Positions 63,480 through 64,000 of a stretch of 64,000 nt of DNA are shown in pieces. The position numbers and the translations under genes are program-made. Below the pieces are notes generated by a model. That model searched no databases, had not been told where the DNA came from, and worked only from the letters and a program-made list of their open reading frames with translations. The stretch's first letter is position 1. The number at the start of each line of letters is the position of its first letter. Source of the stretch: an uncultured Aquimarina sp. (GTDB taxonomy: Bacteria > Bacteroidota > Bacteroidia > Flavobacteriales > Flavobacteriaceae); NCBI GenBank assembly GCA_947493495.1, contig CANLRN010000013.1, positions 1 through 64,000 of the forward strand, given 5' to 3'.

Positions 63480-63544
63480 AATTCTAAATTTATATTGTAA
63501 GTCACTTTCGCGAAAATATTCTTATTTATTGTACTCGTATATTT

Positions 63545-64000
63545 TTATTTCTTTCTACGTCTTTGATTATCTTTTGTTTTATCAAACACATAATCTATCA
63601 CTTCTTGATGTCTTCTCTTAGATCTAGTTGCGCTTCCTGCTGCTGGTGCTCCATAAGGGCGTCTACTTGCAAATCTAAATGTTTTTGCATCTTCATAATG
63701 CATTAAAATATGACTCAGTGCTCCCATATTACGTGGTTCTTCCTGTGCCCATACTACTTCATCGGCCTTATATTTTTTTATAAGCGCATCCATCTCTTTT
63801 GCAGGAATAGGGAATATCTGTTCTAATCGTACTAAAGCGACATCTTTTCTATTTGATTCTTCTTTCTGAGCTAATAAGTCATAATAAAATTTACCCGTAC
63901 AAAAAACTAGTGTTTTTACGTCTTTTGCCTTTGCTGTAGGGTCATCTATAACGGTCTGAAAACCACCTTCTGTAAATTCTTTTATAGAAGAAACGACTCT
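63545..64000 (-). CDS. sucA: 2-oxoglutarate dehydrogenase E1 component, 3' part only
   Basis: The last 151 codons are present; the rest lies beyond the right edge. Visible C-terminal signatures are GGFQTVIDDP, VKTLVFCTGKFYYDLL, DVALVRLEQIFPIP, VVWAQEEPRNMGAL and FASRRPYGAPAAGS, all typical of SucA. The enzyme decarboxylates 2-oxoglutarate with thiamine diphosphate in the citric acid cycle. It is co-transcribed with sucB, which follows after 65 bp. Confidence 0.95.
   Translation of the reverse strand, partial: RVVSSIKEFTEGGFQTVIDDPTAKAKDVKTLVFCTGKFYYDLLAQKEESNRKDVALVRLEQIFPIPAKEMDALIKKYKADEVVWAQEEPRNMGALSHILMHYEDAKTFRFASRRPYGAPAAGSATRSKRRHQEVIDYVFDKTKDNQRRRKK

Overview
The window is an AT-rich chromosomal segment from a member of the Bacteroidetes, most likely a marine Flavobacteriaceae. 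The supporting signs are: many short lipoproteins with a Cys near residue 20; a giant exoprotein ending in a type IX secretion (T9SS) type-B sorting domain; TAnnTTTG promoter elements of the Bacteroidetes sigma factor; a class II HMG-CoA reductase with a GYDIA-family GHMP kinase (mevalonate route); POT transporters next to DPP4; and a Hcp/TssD protein of the Bacteroidetes T6SS type. Genus is not assignable by eye. No rRNA or CRISPR was seen. One tRNA (Ser, GGA) is present.

Region 1 (1-9.6 kb, minus strand) is the accessory highlight. It is a compact transcription unit headed by an extended Hcp (TssD) gene and followed by four predicted peptidoglycan-attacking proteins: two LAS/M15-type zinc peptidases, a lysozyme-like muramidase and a Tae4-type amidase. 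Between and after them lie small lipoproteins of unknown family, best read as periplasmic immunity proteins. Genes overlap or nearly touch (one GTGA and one ATGA overlap, a 1-nt gap, and a TAATG junction to a short lipoprotein-start ORF). Two cargo proteins share an N-terminal domain. The amidase has a disturbed 5' end. The unit abuts what looks like an IS21-family terminus at the left edge. Together the genes look like a Hcp-delivered cell-wall-degrading arsenal, with different bonds targeted by different enzymes.

Region 2 (9.6-23.4 kb): a gene-free kilobase with palindromes and a terminator; a lipoprotein, a membrane protein, a histidine kinase and a NarL-type regulator; rpoN with a PAP2-like membrane protein; an outer-membrane barrel gene; an ExbB/ExbD operon; tRNA-Ser; ansA, tatD, a small conserved protein and a retropepsin-like protease. 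Two long inverted-repeat elements lie between genes (13602-13785 and 16925-17103).

Region 3 (23.4-32.4 kb) is housekeeping: a MacB/FtsX-type permease, purH, and the rod-shape operon mreB-mreC-mreD-mrdA-rodA with overlapping genes.

Region 4 (32.4-45.8 kb): a membrane-anchored DNA/RNA nuclease; a peptide-maturation pair (a C39-like/VKOR/thioredoxin fusion next to a Cys-rich double-glycine-leader peptide); an OppC-type permease; the Prc protease; surE, a small membrane protein, lpxB, an NlpC/P60 lipoprotein, comEC, a serine beta-lactamase-like hydrolase and a hypothetical gene.

Region 5 (45.8-64 kb): a peptide-utilisation operon (DPP4, two POT transporters, a thioredoxin-fold protein), HMG-CoA reductase, a 2026-residue secreted GH8 glycoside hydrolase with DUF11-like and Calx-beta repeats and a T9SS signal, a GYDIA kinase, lpxD, and sucB with the 3' part of sucA at the right edge.
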